64,000 bases of DNA from Candidatus Latescibacterota bacterium (GTDB lineage: Bacteria; Latescibacterota; UBA2968; UBA8231). Made by a program: the position numbers and the translations under genes. A model generated the notes under the pieces. It saw nothing but the letters and a program-made list of their open reading frames with translations. It was not told where the DNA came from and ran no database searches. Shown here piece by piece: positions 9,250 to 19,195 of this stretch. The stretch spans positions 1 to 64,000 of the forward strand of contig SLHA01000087.1 of assembly GCA_007136405.1 (NCBI GenBank). Direction: 5' to 3'. Position 1 is the stretch's first letter. Every line of letters starts with the position of its first letter.

Positions 9250-10955
9250 GACGGCAATTTCTCCGGGTCTACATCGGCATTGCCCTGGTGTTGATCGCCG
9301 CGGCGCTGGTGACGCTTTTTCTGGTGGACCGGGAGGTCCGGCGCGTGGTTGATGACCGCCTGGAGGAAACGATGATTCCCTGGGTACGGCGCATCCGGCA
9401 ACGGCTGGCGCGCGCCGGCACCGATCCCCAGGCGGAAAAGGCCGCCCTGCTCGAACTGGACGCCACGTTACCCTTCCCGGTGGAGCTGGTCGAGGCAGTG
9501 CACGTTTCGTTGCCGGCAGTGGCACAGGACAAACTTGACGCCGGGCGCCCCGCGCTGGTAGCACAGGACACATTAAGGGTGTTGTATGCCCCCTTCCAGG
9601 ATGGACGGCTTATCAAGCTGGGCCCTCTGGATACCGATGCCGATCCCTACGCCGGATTCTGGCGCGGCCCGGTTCCCGAGGCTGCCCCCGCCTGGGTACC
9701 GCGCTTCCGTGATATCATCCGGACAGCACGCCAGGACACTCTGAGCTGCCGGCAGTTGCTGGAACGGCTGGAGAGCACGGTACCCTATGAGGCTGCCATC
9801 GTGCAACACGGCAGCCTGGCCCTGACCGATGCCGCCAACCGTCGACTGGACGCCGGTTTTCCTCACATGGAATCCCACCAGGATGGCCTGTTGCTGTACC
9901 TGTCCTGCGGACCGGACAGCCTGCTCGCCGTGGGGCCCATGGAACGCCGTCCGGAGGGCCGTTGGGGCCGTCGCGAGAGCAGCGCCCCGGGCGGAGTACG
10001 CCGGCCGCCTCCGCACCAGACGCTGCCGCTGCTGCACCGTCCCCCGGTGCAGGGAACCTACCTGTTGATCGGTGTCCTGCTCGGTCTTCTGGTGGTGATC
10101 GGTGCTGCCGTGTACTGGCTGCTTCGTCCTTTCGAGAAGCGAATCTATGCGCTGGCCGACATAGCCCAGGATCTGGGTCAGGGACAGCTGGACCGCCGGG
10201 CCCTGACCGCAGGTACGGATGCGATCGCCGTTCTTGCGGTCCGGTTCAACGAGATGGCGGAGCGTCTCTCGGGCCTGATCCAGAGCCAGCAGGATATGCT
10301 ACGCGCCGTGTCGCATGAACTGCGAACCCCCATGGCGCGGCTGTTCTTCCTGCTCGACGACGCCCAGAGCAATCCGGACGCGGCGCGAAAAGATGCCGTC
10401 CTGCGGCGGATAGAAACGTCGCTGCACGAACTGAACAGCCTGGTCGAAGAGTTGCTGACGTTCGTTCGCCTGGAAGGTCAGGCGGGTGATCAGGAGCGCA
10501 CCCGGGTGGAATTGAACACGTTGTTCGCAGATGTCGCCGCCATCGTGAGCGACCTGCGGCCCGGGATCAGTACACAGACGGATGGCGGAGGCCACCAGCT
10601 GGAGGCTGTTCCACGCCTGCTCCGACGGGCTGTGCTCAACCTGGCCACCAATGCCGTGCGTCACGCCCGAAGCTCGGTCCGGATCACCGCCGAACACCGT
10701 GAGGGCCGTGTTCTGATCCACGTGGACGACGACGGTCCGGGCGTGCCGGTAGAGGCCCGGCAGCGCATCTTCGAACCCTTCTTCCGGCTGGACACCAGTC
10801 GCTCGGCAGACGGTGGCGGCACGGGACTGGGGCTGGCCATCGTGCAGCGCGTGGTACGGCTGCACGGGGGTTCCGTCAGCGTGCGGGACAACCCCTGCGG
10901 CGGTGCCCGCTTGACGATGCAGCTGCCGCCGGTACCCCCAACGCCTGGCGGGTGA
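9246..10955 (+). CDS. RstB-like sensor histidine kinase
   Basis: ATGA overlap with regulator; N-term TM, HAMP, SHELRTPMARL H-box, HATPase GGGTGLGLAIV. Confidence 0.9.
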   Translation: MRRQFLRVYIGIALVLIAAALVTLFLVDREVRRVVDDRLEETMIPWVRRIRQRLARAGTDPQAEKAALLELDATLPFPVELVEAVHVSLPAVAQDKLDAGRPALVAQDTLRVLYAPFQDGRLIKLGPLDTDADPYAGFWRGPVPEAAPAWVPRFRDIIRTARQDTLSCRQLLERLESTVPYEAAIVQHGSLALTDAANRRLDAGFPHMESHQDGLLLYLSCGPDSLLAVGPMERRPEGRWGRRESSAPGGVRRPPPHQTLPLLHRPPVQGTYLLIGVLLGLLVVIGAAVYWLLRPFEKRIYALADIAQDLGQGQLDRRALTAGTDAIAVLAVRFNEMAERLSGLIQSQQDMLRAVSHELRTPMARLFFLLDDAQSNPDAARKDAVLRRIETSLHELNSLVEELLTFVRLEGQAGDQERTRVELNTLFADVAAIVSDLRPGISTQTDGGGHQLEAVPRLLRRAVLNLATNAVRHARSSVRITAEHREGRVLIHVDDDGPGVPVEARQRIFEPFFRLDTSRSADGGGTGLGLAIVQRVVRLHGGSVSVRDNPCGGARLTMQLPPVPPTPGG

Positions 10956-11191
10956 ATGCTGCTGCACGAAAACATGCGTATACATCCTCACAGAAACGGT
11001 GATTGTCCGTCTGATCCCGTTTCCTTCCTGGAGCCAGCCAGCATACCAGGCTTCGAGCCACAGCACTGCGACCCGCCGCAACGGGTAATCCCGAATGACA
11101 GCAGCCATTCTCCAACAGACGGTGCTGGTGGTTCGACGGCGTGGCAACGGCATTGTGCGCCAGGCGCCCCATTCCAGCCTGATCCACCTGG

Positions 11192-11221
11192 TTGCCGGTA
11201 TGGCGGAGTCTGACTAGACTC
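11192..11221 (+). promoter_or_regulatory. Candidate aceE promoter with overlapping inverted repeat
   Basis: TTGCCG (11192-11197) N17 TAGACT (11215-11220); inverted repeat GAGTCT-GACT-AGACTC 11206-11221. Confidence 0.45.
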
Positions 11222-11281
11222 TGGTCCGGTGTACCGGAAGGACGTGTATACACCTGCCGCCAACCTGCCTCGAGGACCGTG

Positions 11282-13966
11282 ATGAACGACATGCAGACCG
11301 ACACTGCACATGATCCTGACATTCGCTCCCTGGAAACCCGGGAATGGCTGGAATCGCTGGAATATGTCCATGCAACCTCCGGCCCGGAGCGCGTTCGCGA
11401 ACTGCTGGAACAGTTACAGAACCACGCCCGGCAGCAGGGTGTGAGCCTGCCGTTCACCCACAACACACCTTACGTCAACACCATCCCGGCAGACCGTCAG
11501 CCGCCGTATCCCGGCAGTCAGGATCTCGAGCGCCGCCTCCGTAACATCATGCGGTGGAATGCCATGATTCTGGTAGTGCGGGCCAATCAACAGGACCCGA
11601 CCATCGGCGGCCATATTGCCACATATGCTTCGGCGACTACGTTGTACGAGGTGGCTCTCAATCATTTCATCCGCGGCCGCACGCCCGGCTTTGAAGGAGA
11701 CCATGTCTTCTTCCAGCCTCATTCTTCGCCGGGCATCTACGCTCGCGCCTTCCTGGAAGGCCGCCTGAGCGAGGAACAGCTGAACAACTTTCGCCGCGAA
11801 CTGCAACCGGGCGGCGGCCTGCCGTCGTATCCCCACCCCCGGCTCATGCCGGATTTCTGGCAGTTTCCCTCCGCCTCCATGGGACTGAGCGCGGTGATGG
11901 CCATCTACCAGGCGCGGTTCAACCGGTATCTGGAGGATCGTGGCCTCAAACCTCCATCCGATGCTCGTGTCTGGGCCTTCATCGGCGACGGCGAAACCGA
12001 CGAACCCGAGTGCCTGGGAGCCATCTCGCTGGCCGCCCGGGAGAAGCTGGACAACTTGCTCTTCGTCATCAACTGCAATTTGCAGCGTCTGGACGGTCCG
12101 GTACGGGGCAATGGCAAGATCATTCAGGAACTGGAGACCGTGTTCAGCGGCGCCGGCTGGAACGTGATCAAGGTCATCTGGGGAAGCGACTGGGACCCGC
12201 TGCTGACCCAGGACCACCAGGGTCTGCTGGCGCGTCGCATGGGGGAACTGGTCGACGGTCAATACCAGAAATACAGCGTCTCGGACGGCCGGTACCAACG
12301 CCAGCACTTCTTCGGAGTGGATCCCCGGCTCATGGAGATGTCGCGGCAGCTCACGGACGAGCAGATTCGGACCATTCGCCGTGGCGGGCATGATCCGGAT
12401 AAAGTGTACGCCGCCTTCGATGCGGCGGTGAAATACCGCGGCGCTCCATCGGTGGTGCTCGCCAAGACCATCAAGGGGTACGGCATGGGGGAAGTAGGCG
12501 AAGGGCGCATGACCGCGCACACGCAGAAACAACTCGACATCGGTGCGCTCAAGCAAATTCGCAGCCGTTTCGGCATTCCTCTGTCCGACGCCCAGGTAGA
12601 GACTCTGTCCTTTTACCGGCCGCCGGAGGACAGCCCTGAGCTGCGCTATCTGTGCGAACGCCGCGAAGCGCTGGGCGGTTTCGTACCGCGGCGCATCACC
12701 TCCTCCGTCCAATGGCGCAGTCCCGAACCGGAAGCGTTCACCGAGTTCCTCCGCTCGTCCTCCAACCGGCAGGCATCGACCACCATGGTCTTCGTGCGCA
12801 TCCTGGCCAAGCTGCTCGGTGACCGGAATCTGGGGCGACATGTGGTACCCATCGTACCGGACGAAGCCCGTACGTTCGGGATGGAGGCCCTCTTCCGGCA
12901 ATACGGCATCTATTCTCATATCGGACAACTGTATGAACCCGTGGACAGCGAGAGTCTGACCTACTACCGGGAGGCGCGCGACGGCCAGCTCATCGAGGAA
13001 GGTATCACCGAAGCCGGTGCGCTCTCTTCTTTCATCGCTGCCGGTACCGCCTACGCCACCCATGGCGTGCCCACGCTGCCGTTCTTCGTCTTCTACTCCA
13101 TGTTCGGCTTCCAGCGCGTCGGCGATCTCATCTACGCGGCCGGAGACCAGCGCGCTCGCGGATTCCTGATCGGCGCCACCGCAGGCCGCACCACCCTCAA
13201 CGGCGAAGGACTACAGCATCAGGATGGCCACAGCCATCTCACCGCTTACACCTGCCCGCATGTCGTCGCCTATGACCCGGCCTATGGGTACGAGCTGGCC
13301 GTCATCGTGCGCGAGGGTATCCGCCGCATGTATGGTCTGGACGAGGATCTGGTGTACTACCTGACCGTCCACAACGAGACCTATACCATGCTCAGCATGC
13401 CCGACGATGCCGAGGAGGGCATTCTGCGCGGACTCTACCGGCTTCGACCGGGTAGCTGCCGGCAGCCACTCGGCCAGGCGCATCTGCTGGCCAGCGGCAG
13501 CATCGTGCCTCAGGCCCTGCGGGCACAGGAGATGCTGGAGCATGACTTTCGGATCGCCGCGGATGTGTGGAGCGTGACCAGTTTCCGCCAGCTCCATCAG
13601 GATGGCTTGAAGGCGGAGCGGCACAACTGGCTCCACCCGGACGCCGACCCGGTCCAACCCTGGATCCGTCAGTGCCTGGGGAACGAGCAGGGCGCCTTCG
13701 TGGTGGCTTCGGACTATCTGAAAGCCCTTCCGGACAGCATAGCCCGCTGGTTTCCGCGACCGCCCGTGTCTCTCGGCACCGATGGCTTCGGGCGCAGTGA
13801 CAGCCGGCCCGCGCTCCGCCGTTTTTTCGAGATCGATGCGGAGTGCATCGCCTTTGCGGCTTTGGCCGACCTGGTCCGGCAAGGCCAGCTGAGCCCAGCT
13901 GTTGCCAAGCGCGCACGCCAGCGCCTGGGCCTCGATCCGCGCAAAGAGGACCCGCTGGCCATTTGA
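11282..13966 (+). CDS. aceE: Pyruvate dehydrogenase E1 component, homodimeric type
   Basis: 894 aa; NTIPADRQPPYPG, AFIGDGETDEPECLGAI, NCNLQRLDGPVRGNGKIIQELE characteristic of AceE. Confidence 0.95.
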   Translation: MNDMQTDTAHDPDIRSLETREWLESLEYVHATSGPERVRELLEQLQNHARQQGVSLPFTHNTPYVNTIPADRQPPYPGSQDLERRLRNIMRWNAMILVVRANQQDPTIGGHIATYASATTLYEVALNHFIRGRTPGFEGDHVFFQPHSSPGIYARAFLEGRLSEEQLNNFRRELQPGGGLPSYPHPRLMPDFWQFPSASMGLSAVMAIYQARFNRYLEDRGLKPPSDARVWAFIGDGETDEPECLGAISLAAREKLDNLLFVINCNLQRLDGPVRGNGKIIQELETVFSGAGWNVIKVIWGSDWDPLLTQDHQGLLARRMGELVDGQYQKYSVSDGRYQRQHFFGVDPRLMEMSRQLTDEQIRTIRRGGHDPDKVYAAFDAAVKYRGAPSVVLAKTIKGYGMGEVGEGRMTAHTQKQLDIGALKQIRSRFGIPLSDAQVETLSFYRPPEDSPELRYLCERREALGGFVPRRITSSVQWRSPEPEAFTEFLRSSSNRQASTTMVFVRILAKLLGDRNLGRHVVPIVPDEARTFGMEALFRQYGIYSHIGQLYEPVDSESLTYYREARDGQLIEEGITEAGALSSFIAAGTAYATHGVPTLPFFVFYSMFGFQRVGDLIYAAGDQRARGFLIGATAGRTTLNGEGLQHQDGHSHLTAYTCPHVVAYDPAYGYELAVIVREGIRRMYGLDEDLVYYLTVHNETYTMLSMPDDAEEGILRGLYRLRPGSCRQPLGQAHLLASGSIVPQALRAQEMLEHDFRIAADVWSVTSFRQLHQDGLKAERHNWLHPDADPVQPWIRQCLGNEQGAFVVASDYLKALPDSIARWFPRPPVSLGTDGFGRSDSRPALRRFFEIDAECIAFAALADLVRQGQLSPAVAKRARQRLGLDPRKEDPLAI

Positions 13967-14256
13967 ATACCGTTCGCATGATGTCATACTGGACCAGCGG
14001 TATAACTGGACCGGCAGTGGTCTGCTTCGTCGCCGGCGTCCAGCCGGAGCCATGACGGCATCATGGGTAACCATATACGGACATGGAACGCCGCTGGTGC
14101 GGTGTCCCCCAAAACCGATCGGCCAGATGGACGACGTTCTCAGCGGCAACGAGCCCGGCTGGCGCTTTCGGACGATCGCCAGGTCTTGTTACCGCCGGCT
14201 ACCGGGCCGATATTTGCACCGGGTTCCGGATATTCCCGCTCTTCCCCGTCCTGACC

Positions 14257-15939
14257 ATGCCTGACCGGCACAGAACCAAAGCGCAGCTGATCCAGGAGCT
14301 GGAGACTCAACGCCGGGAAGTACGACGCCTGCACAAAGAGCTGGCCCGGCCGCGACAACAGGATGACACCGTCGCAGCCGCACCGGCAGACCCTGTTTCC
14401 CAGGCCAGCGCCGTGCGTTACCGTTCGGTCGTCGATCATATCGTCGACGGCGTCATCACCATCGACAGCCAGGGCGTCATCGAATCGATCAACCCGGCGG
14501 CCGAACAGATGTTCGGCTACCGAGAAGGTGAATGTCGGGGGCAGAATGTGGGCATGCTGATTCCCGCGGCCTGCCGCAACGGGAAGGAAGACTACTTCCA
14601 GCGATACCGGAGTCAGGGCACGCAGTCTATCAGCAGGGTCGGACAGGAAGTCGAGGGACGACGGAAGGACGGCTCGGTATTTCCGCTCGAACTATCGGTC
14701 AGCCAGTTCGAACTCGGCTCGCGCCGCATGTTCACGGGCATCATACGGGACATCACCCGGCGCAAGGAGCTGGAAACCCAGTTGCTTCAGGCTCAGAAGA
14801 TGGAATCCATCGGTCAGCTGGCCGGAGGCGTCGCCCATGACTTCAATAACCAGCTAGGTATCATCCTGTTCGACGTGGATCTGCTGCTGGCCGGCACACA
14901 GGAGCATACCGAGCTGCGCGAGGACCTGCTCAAGATCCGCAAGGTGGTACTTCGCAGCGCTAACCTGGCCCGCCAGCTGCTGCTGTTCAGCCGGCGTCAG
15001 CAGCTGGAGCCACGGCCGACCGACCTGAATCACCACGTCCGCGAGCTACGCAAAATGCTGGGCCGCTTGCTGGGCCGCCCGATCGAGATTCAGCTGGATC
15101 TAACCGATGCGCTATGGCGGGTCAATGCGGATCCAAGCACCCTGGACCAGGTCATATTGAATCTGGCCATCAACAGCCGCGATGCCATGCCGGACGGCGG
15201 CCTGCTGCGGTTTGAGACCAGCAACGTGGTGATGGACGAGAGGGATGGCGCCCGGCACGCTCAGGCCCGGCCGGGCCGGTATGCCTGCCTTCGAGTGATC
15301 GACAACGGAGTGGGTATGGGGGAAGACGTGCGTCTGCGCGTCTTCGAGCCCTTCTTTACCACCAAGGCAGAGGGCAGAGGTACGGGCCTGGGCCTGTCCG
15401 TGGTATATGGAATCGTGCAGGCCCACGATGGTTGGATCCAGGTGACCAGTACGCCGGACCAGGGCAGCTGCTTCACGGTCTTTCTGCCGGCACTGCAGGA
15501 GGGCGTTGCCGGCGCTGCTCAGCCGGACAACCCGGCGCCCGGGCAACATCGATCCGGCCAAGGCGAACACATTCTGCTGCTGGAAGACGAGGCCGAGTTG
15601 CGCGAACGGGCCCGGATTGCCCTGCGCGAGCATCACTATGCGGTCAGTGCCTGTGGGTCGATCGCCGACGCACGCGCCGCTCTGGAACAATCCGGCCATG
15701 CCTATGATCTGATCATCAGCGATGTTTTTCTTCCCGACGGACGTGGCACCGAGCTGATCTTCCAGCTCCATGACCGGCAACCTGAACTACCGGCTTTGCT
15801 GACCACCGGATACGTGGATGATCACCCGGACTGGGACAGGGTCAGAAAGCAGCGCATCGCCGTCCTGCAGAAACCGTTTTCGCTGGACGCGTTGCTGGAG
15901 CGGGTGCGCCAAGCGCTGGAGACAGGCGGCATCGGCTGA
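14257..15939 (+). CDS. PAS-domain hybrid histidine kinase with C-terminal receiver
   Basis: PAS (VVDHIVDGVITIDSQGVIESINPAAEQMFGY), GGVAHDFNNQLGII, HATPase, receiver DVFLPDGRG. Confidence 0.88.
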   Translation: MPDRHRTKAQLIQELETQRREVRRLHKELARPRQQDDTVAAAPADPVSQASAVRYRSVVDHIVDGVITIDSQGVIESINPAAEQMFGYREGECRGQNVGMLIPAACRNGKEDYFQRYRSQGTQSISRVGQEVEGRRKDGSVFPLELSVSQFELGSRRMFTGIIRDITRRKELETQLLQAQKMESIGQLAGGVAHDFNNQLGIILFDVDLLLAGTQEHTELREDLLKIRKVVLRSANLARQLLLFSRRQQLEPRPTDLNHHVRELRKMLGRLLGRPIEIQLDLTDALWRVNADPSTLDQVILNLAINSRDAMPDGGLLRFETSNVVMDERDGARHAQARPGRYACLRVIDNGVGMGEDVRLRVFEPFFTTKAEGRGTGLGLSVVYGIVQAHDGWIQVTSTPDQGSCFTVFLPALQEGVAGAAQPDNPAPGQHRSGQGEHILLLEDEAELRERARIALREHHYAVSACGSIADARAALEQSGHAYDLIISDVFLPDGRGTELIFQLHDRQPELPALLTTGYVDDHPDWDRVRKQRIAVLQKPFSLDALLERVRQALETGGIG

Positions 15940-15982
15940 AGGCGGCGCCGGGCACCCGGTCAGATCCGGCATTAGCGCGCGT

Positions 15983-16342
15983 TCATGATGCCGAGTGGCC
16001 GCTGCCGGAAGCGCGTTTTCCATGGGCCAGAAGCCAGTCAATGGCCCCCTGCAGCTTCTCGCGCGACGCAAACCCGACGAACTGGTCGACCAACTGGCCG
16101 TCCTCCACCAGAGCCAGGGTAGGCACGGCGTGGACATGGTACCGCGCGGCCAGCACGGGGTATTCCTCCACATTGATCCTCTGCGTTCGCAGCTTGCCCC
16201 GGTATTCTTCCGCCAGTTCCTCCGCCAGTAGAGCCAGGGCCTGCGGCGCATCGCACCACGGAGCCCAGAATTCGACCAGCACGACACCTGAGCCGACAAG
16301 CGCCAGCTGTTGTTCGTCCGAGCCCGTGTCGGTCATCTCCAT
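15983..16342 (-). CDS. Thioredoxin-fold protein with atypical active site WCDAP
   Basis: VLVEFWAPWCDAPQALALLAEELAEEY; VPTLALVEDGQLVDQFVGF; second active-site Cys absent. Confidence 0.85.
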   Translation of the reverse strand: MEMTDTGSDEQQLALVGSGVVLVEFWAPWCDAPQALALLAEELAEEYRGKLRTQRINVEEYPVLAARYHVHAVPTLALVEDGQLVDQFVGFASREKLQGAIDWLLAHGKRASGSGHSAS

Positions 16343-16580
16343 GATACTCTCTCTCTGCATCCGAACAGGCTTGAGCATAGGGTTCAACACTATGTCGTCT
16401 CAATCAATTTCCGTGCCATTCCTTCCAGGCGTTTTCCAGCCCGTGCCTGAAGCCATCCGGTCACGACAGGCACGCGTGGAGTGCGCCGGCAATCATCGAA
16501 AATCACGCGATTCGGACTGGAAACCGGCCGGGAAGTCACCGGGATGGGATGCGAACAGGGTATCGCGGCCGGATCTGCCC

Positions 16581-16600
16581 GTGCAGTCCACAGACTGCAC
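16581..16600. other. Perfect 8-bp hairpin between hypE and the thioredoxin-like gene
   Basis: GTGCAGTC-CACA-GACTGCAC. Confidence 0.6.
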
Positions 16601-16711
16601 AGATGAGCAAAACCCGCCGTTGCCATACCGGCGAGCTGCAAAGGTGTGGGACACGGCTGTCCGCATCGCCGTCAGAGCTGAGGCTTTAGTGTCACGCTAG
16701 GGCGCGCCCGG

Positions 16712-17890
16712 TCAGCAGATCCGGGGCAGTTGCTCCCCGCTCAGACGATCGACCACGCGTTGGCCGCCGATCGCACTCCGCAGGATCACCCGGCCCCGCT
16801 CACCGGAGCCCACAGTACCGATACGTTCAGCGGCGTGGCTGACCGGATGGTGGCGGAGCACGGACAGGGCCAGGTCCACGTCGGACTGGGGCACAAAAGC
16901 GACGAAACACCCCTCGTTAGCCACGTACAGCGGATCCAGACCAAGTATCTCACAGGCTCCGCGCACCTCATCCACCACCGCAATGCGGCATTCCTCCACG
17001 ATCATCTCCTTGGCGGACTGAACGGCAAGCTCCACCAAGGCGCTGGCCAGACCGCCCCGGGTGAGATCCCGCAGGCAATGCACCGTCACTCCGCTGCGCA
17101 CCAGATCCAGCACCGGCGCGGCCACCGATGCGCAGTCGCTCTCGATCGTGGTCTCGAACGCCAGCGACTCGCGCTGCGCCATGATGGTCAGTCCATGGCG
17201 CCCGACATCGCCGCTGATGAGGATCGCGTCTCCGGACCCGATCTGTTCCGGGCCGACCTGGACGTCATCCTCGACCCGGCCGATCCCCGCGGTGTTGATG
17301 AACAATTTGTCGCCTTTGCCCCGATCCACCACCTTGGTATCACCGGTTACCAGCTGTACCTGGGCCTGACGGGCGGCCATCTGCATCGAACCGGCGACGC
17401 GCTGCAGAGTAGCCATTTCCAGCCCTTCCTCGATGATGAAACCGGCGCTCAGGTACAACGGCCGGGCACCGCACATGGCCAGGTCGTTCACCGTACCGTT
17501 CACCGCCAGAGTGCCGATGTCGCCGCCCGGGAAGAAGAGCGGATCCACCACGTAGGAGTCGGTGGTGAAAGCCAGACGCGTGCCATCCACCTGGAAAACA
17601 GCGCCGTCATGCTGCTGCGCGAGCAAGGGATTGGAAAACGCCGGCATGAACAGGCGCTCGATCAGCTGGCTCATCAGCTTGCCGCCGCCGCCATGGGCCA
17701 TCAGGACGTGCGGATACTCCGTCAGGGGCAGAGGGCAGGCCGCGGGATTCTGATCGTTGGATGTCACGCTCGCTTCTCCGTTCCGGCCGCACCTCGGTAC
17801 CGGAAGTAGGCCGCACAGGCACCCTCGGAAGAAACCATGGTGGCTCCAAGAGGATGTTCGGGCGTGCACCGGGTACCAAACGCCGGACAT
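16712..17890 (-). CDS. hypE: Hydrogenase maturation protein HypE (true start probably internal)
   Basis: [30 protein letters not shown]-terminal PRIC cyanide-carrying tail. Confidence 0.95.
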   Translation of the reverse strand: MSGVWYPVHARTSSWSHHGFFRGCLCGLLPVPRCGRNGEASVTSNDQNPAACPLPLTEYPHVLMAHGGGGKLMSQLIERLFMPAFSNPLLAQQHDGAVFQVDGTRLAFTTDSYVVDPLFFPGGDIGTLAVNGTVNDLAMCGARPLYLSAGFIIEEGLEMATLQRVAGSMQMAARQAQVQLVTGDTKVVDRGKGDKLFINTAGIGRVEDDVQVGPEQIGSGDAILISGDVGRHGLTIMAQRESLAFETTIESDCASVAAPVLDLVRSGVTVHCLRDLTRGGLASALVELAVQSAKEMIVEECRIAVVDEVRGACEILGLDPLYVANEGCFVAFVPQSDVDLALSVLRHHPVSHAAERIGTVGSGERGRVILRSAIGGQRVVDRLSGEQLPRIC

Positions 17891-18870
17891 TGGGGTGGTT
17901 TACGCAGCCCCTGCAGGATGAGGCCGCTGATGCAGGTGGGGTCTTCTGCCGCCGTGATGTCCTGGATGGAGAATCGCAGGTTGGCATCGAAATGTTCATA
18001 TTCAGGACGCAGGTTCAACCCGCTGCGCCGAATCTCGCCCACTCCCCTCCAGGTCCGCGGCACTACCTGGAATACGGACTGCATGATCTGACGCGCCTGC
18101 GGATTACCTTCACGCCGCACCGTGCGCACGTACTGGTTCTCTACGCGGGCCTGCCCCTGTTCCAGCTGGCGGATGCACATATACAAGCCTTGCAGTATAT
18201 CCAGCGGTTCGAAGCCGGTGACCACGATGGGCACCGCATAACGGGCGGCCAAATGCTCGTAATCCTCATATCCCATCACCATGCATACGTGTCCCGCGGC
18301 CAGCATGCCCTGTACCTGGCAACCGGAGGCGGACAGGATAGCCTCAGCGGCCGGCGGCACCAGCACATGCGAGACCAGGAGCGTGAAGTTGTCCAGGTCT
18401 TCCCGGGCCGCCTGGTAGACTGCCATGGCATTGGCTGGCGCCGTGGTTTCGAACCCCACGGCAAAGAAAACCACCTGGCGTCCGGGATGCCGCCTGGCCA
18501 GTTCCAGCGCGTCCATGGGCGAATAGACGATCCGCACGTCACCGCCGGCGGCCTTGACCGACAGCAGGTCACCCTGGCTGCCTGGTACGCGCAGCATATC
18601 CCCGAAGGAACAGAATATGACCTCCGGACGGGCGGCCAGAGCCAGGGCTTTGTCGATCAATTCCACGGGCGTCACGCACACCGGGCAACCGGGCCCATGC
18701 ACCAGCTCGACGCCCGGAGGCAGCATCTGATCCAGGCCATAACGCACGATGGCATGGGTCTGGCCGCCGCAGATCTCCATGATCACCCAAGGCCGTGTGG
18801 TGACGCGCCGCAGCGCTGACACATAGCGTTCAGCCTGTGCGGCGTCACGGTACTCGTCCACATATTTCAC
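17764..18870 (-). CDS. hypD: Hydrogenase maturation protein HypD
   Basis: [35 protein letters not shown]. Confidence 0.95.
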   Translation of the reverse strand: MKYVDEYRDAAQAERYVSALRRVTTRPWVIMEICGGQTHAIVRYGLDQMLPPGVELVHGPGCPVCVTPVELIDKALALAARPEVIFCSFGDMLRVPGSQGDLLSVKAAGGDVRIVYSPMDALELARRHPGRQVVFFAVGFETTAPANAMAVYQAAREDLDNFTLLVSHVLVPPAAEAILSASGCQVQGMLAAGHVCMVMGYEDYEHLAARYAVPIVVTGFEPLDILQGLYMCIRQLEQGQARVENQYVRTVRREGNPQARQIMQSVFQVVPRTWRGVGEIRRSGLNLRPEYEHFDANLRFSIQDITAAEDPTCISGLILQGLRKPPQCPAFGTRCTPEHPLGATMVSSEGACAAYFRYRGAAGTEKRA

Positions 18871-19124
18871 CCGCTCGCCTCCGTCGAAGGCGGTTCGCCA
18901 TCTTGTTCGGCGAGGAACTGGAAGACCAGAGCGGCATCTTCCTTGTCGACCACGCTCAAGGCGAAACCCACGTGCACCGTGACGAAGTCACCCGGACGGG
19001 CTTCCGGAACGTAGGCCAGGTTGACCTCCTTGACCACGCCAGCGAAGCTCACTCTGCCGCGGCGCATCATGGGATCGTCGTCTGCGATGATTTCCATCAG
19101 TTCACCCGGAACGGCCAGACACAT
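18867..19124 (-). CDS. hypC: Hydrogenase maturation chaperone HypC
   Basis: [27 protein letters not shown]. Confidence 0.93.
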   Translation of the reverse strand: MCLAVPGELMEIIADDDPMMRRGRVSFAGVVKEVNLAYVPEARPGDFVTVHVGFALSVVDKEDAALVFQFLAEQDGEPPSTEASG

Positions 19125-19195
19125 AGTGCTGCTCCTCGCTGAAATGCCCTCCATGGCAGCGTTCAGTCGATGCCTGAAACGCTCTGTGGGCGAAT

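Noticed and set aside
11414-13063. 549-aa minus-strand ORF
   Set aside because: Antisense to aceE; shadow ORF.
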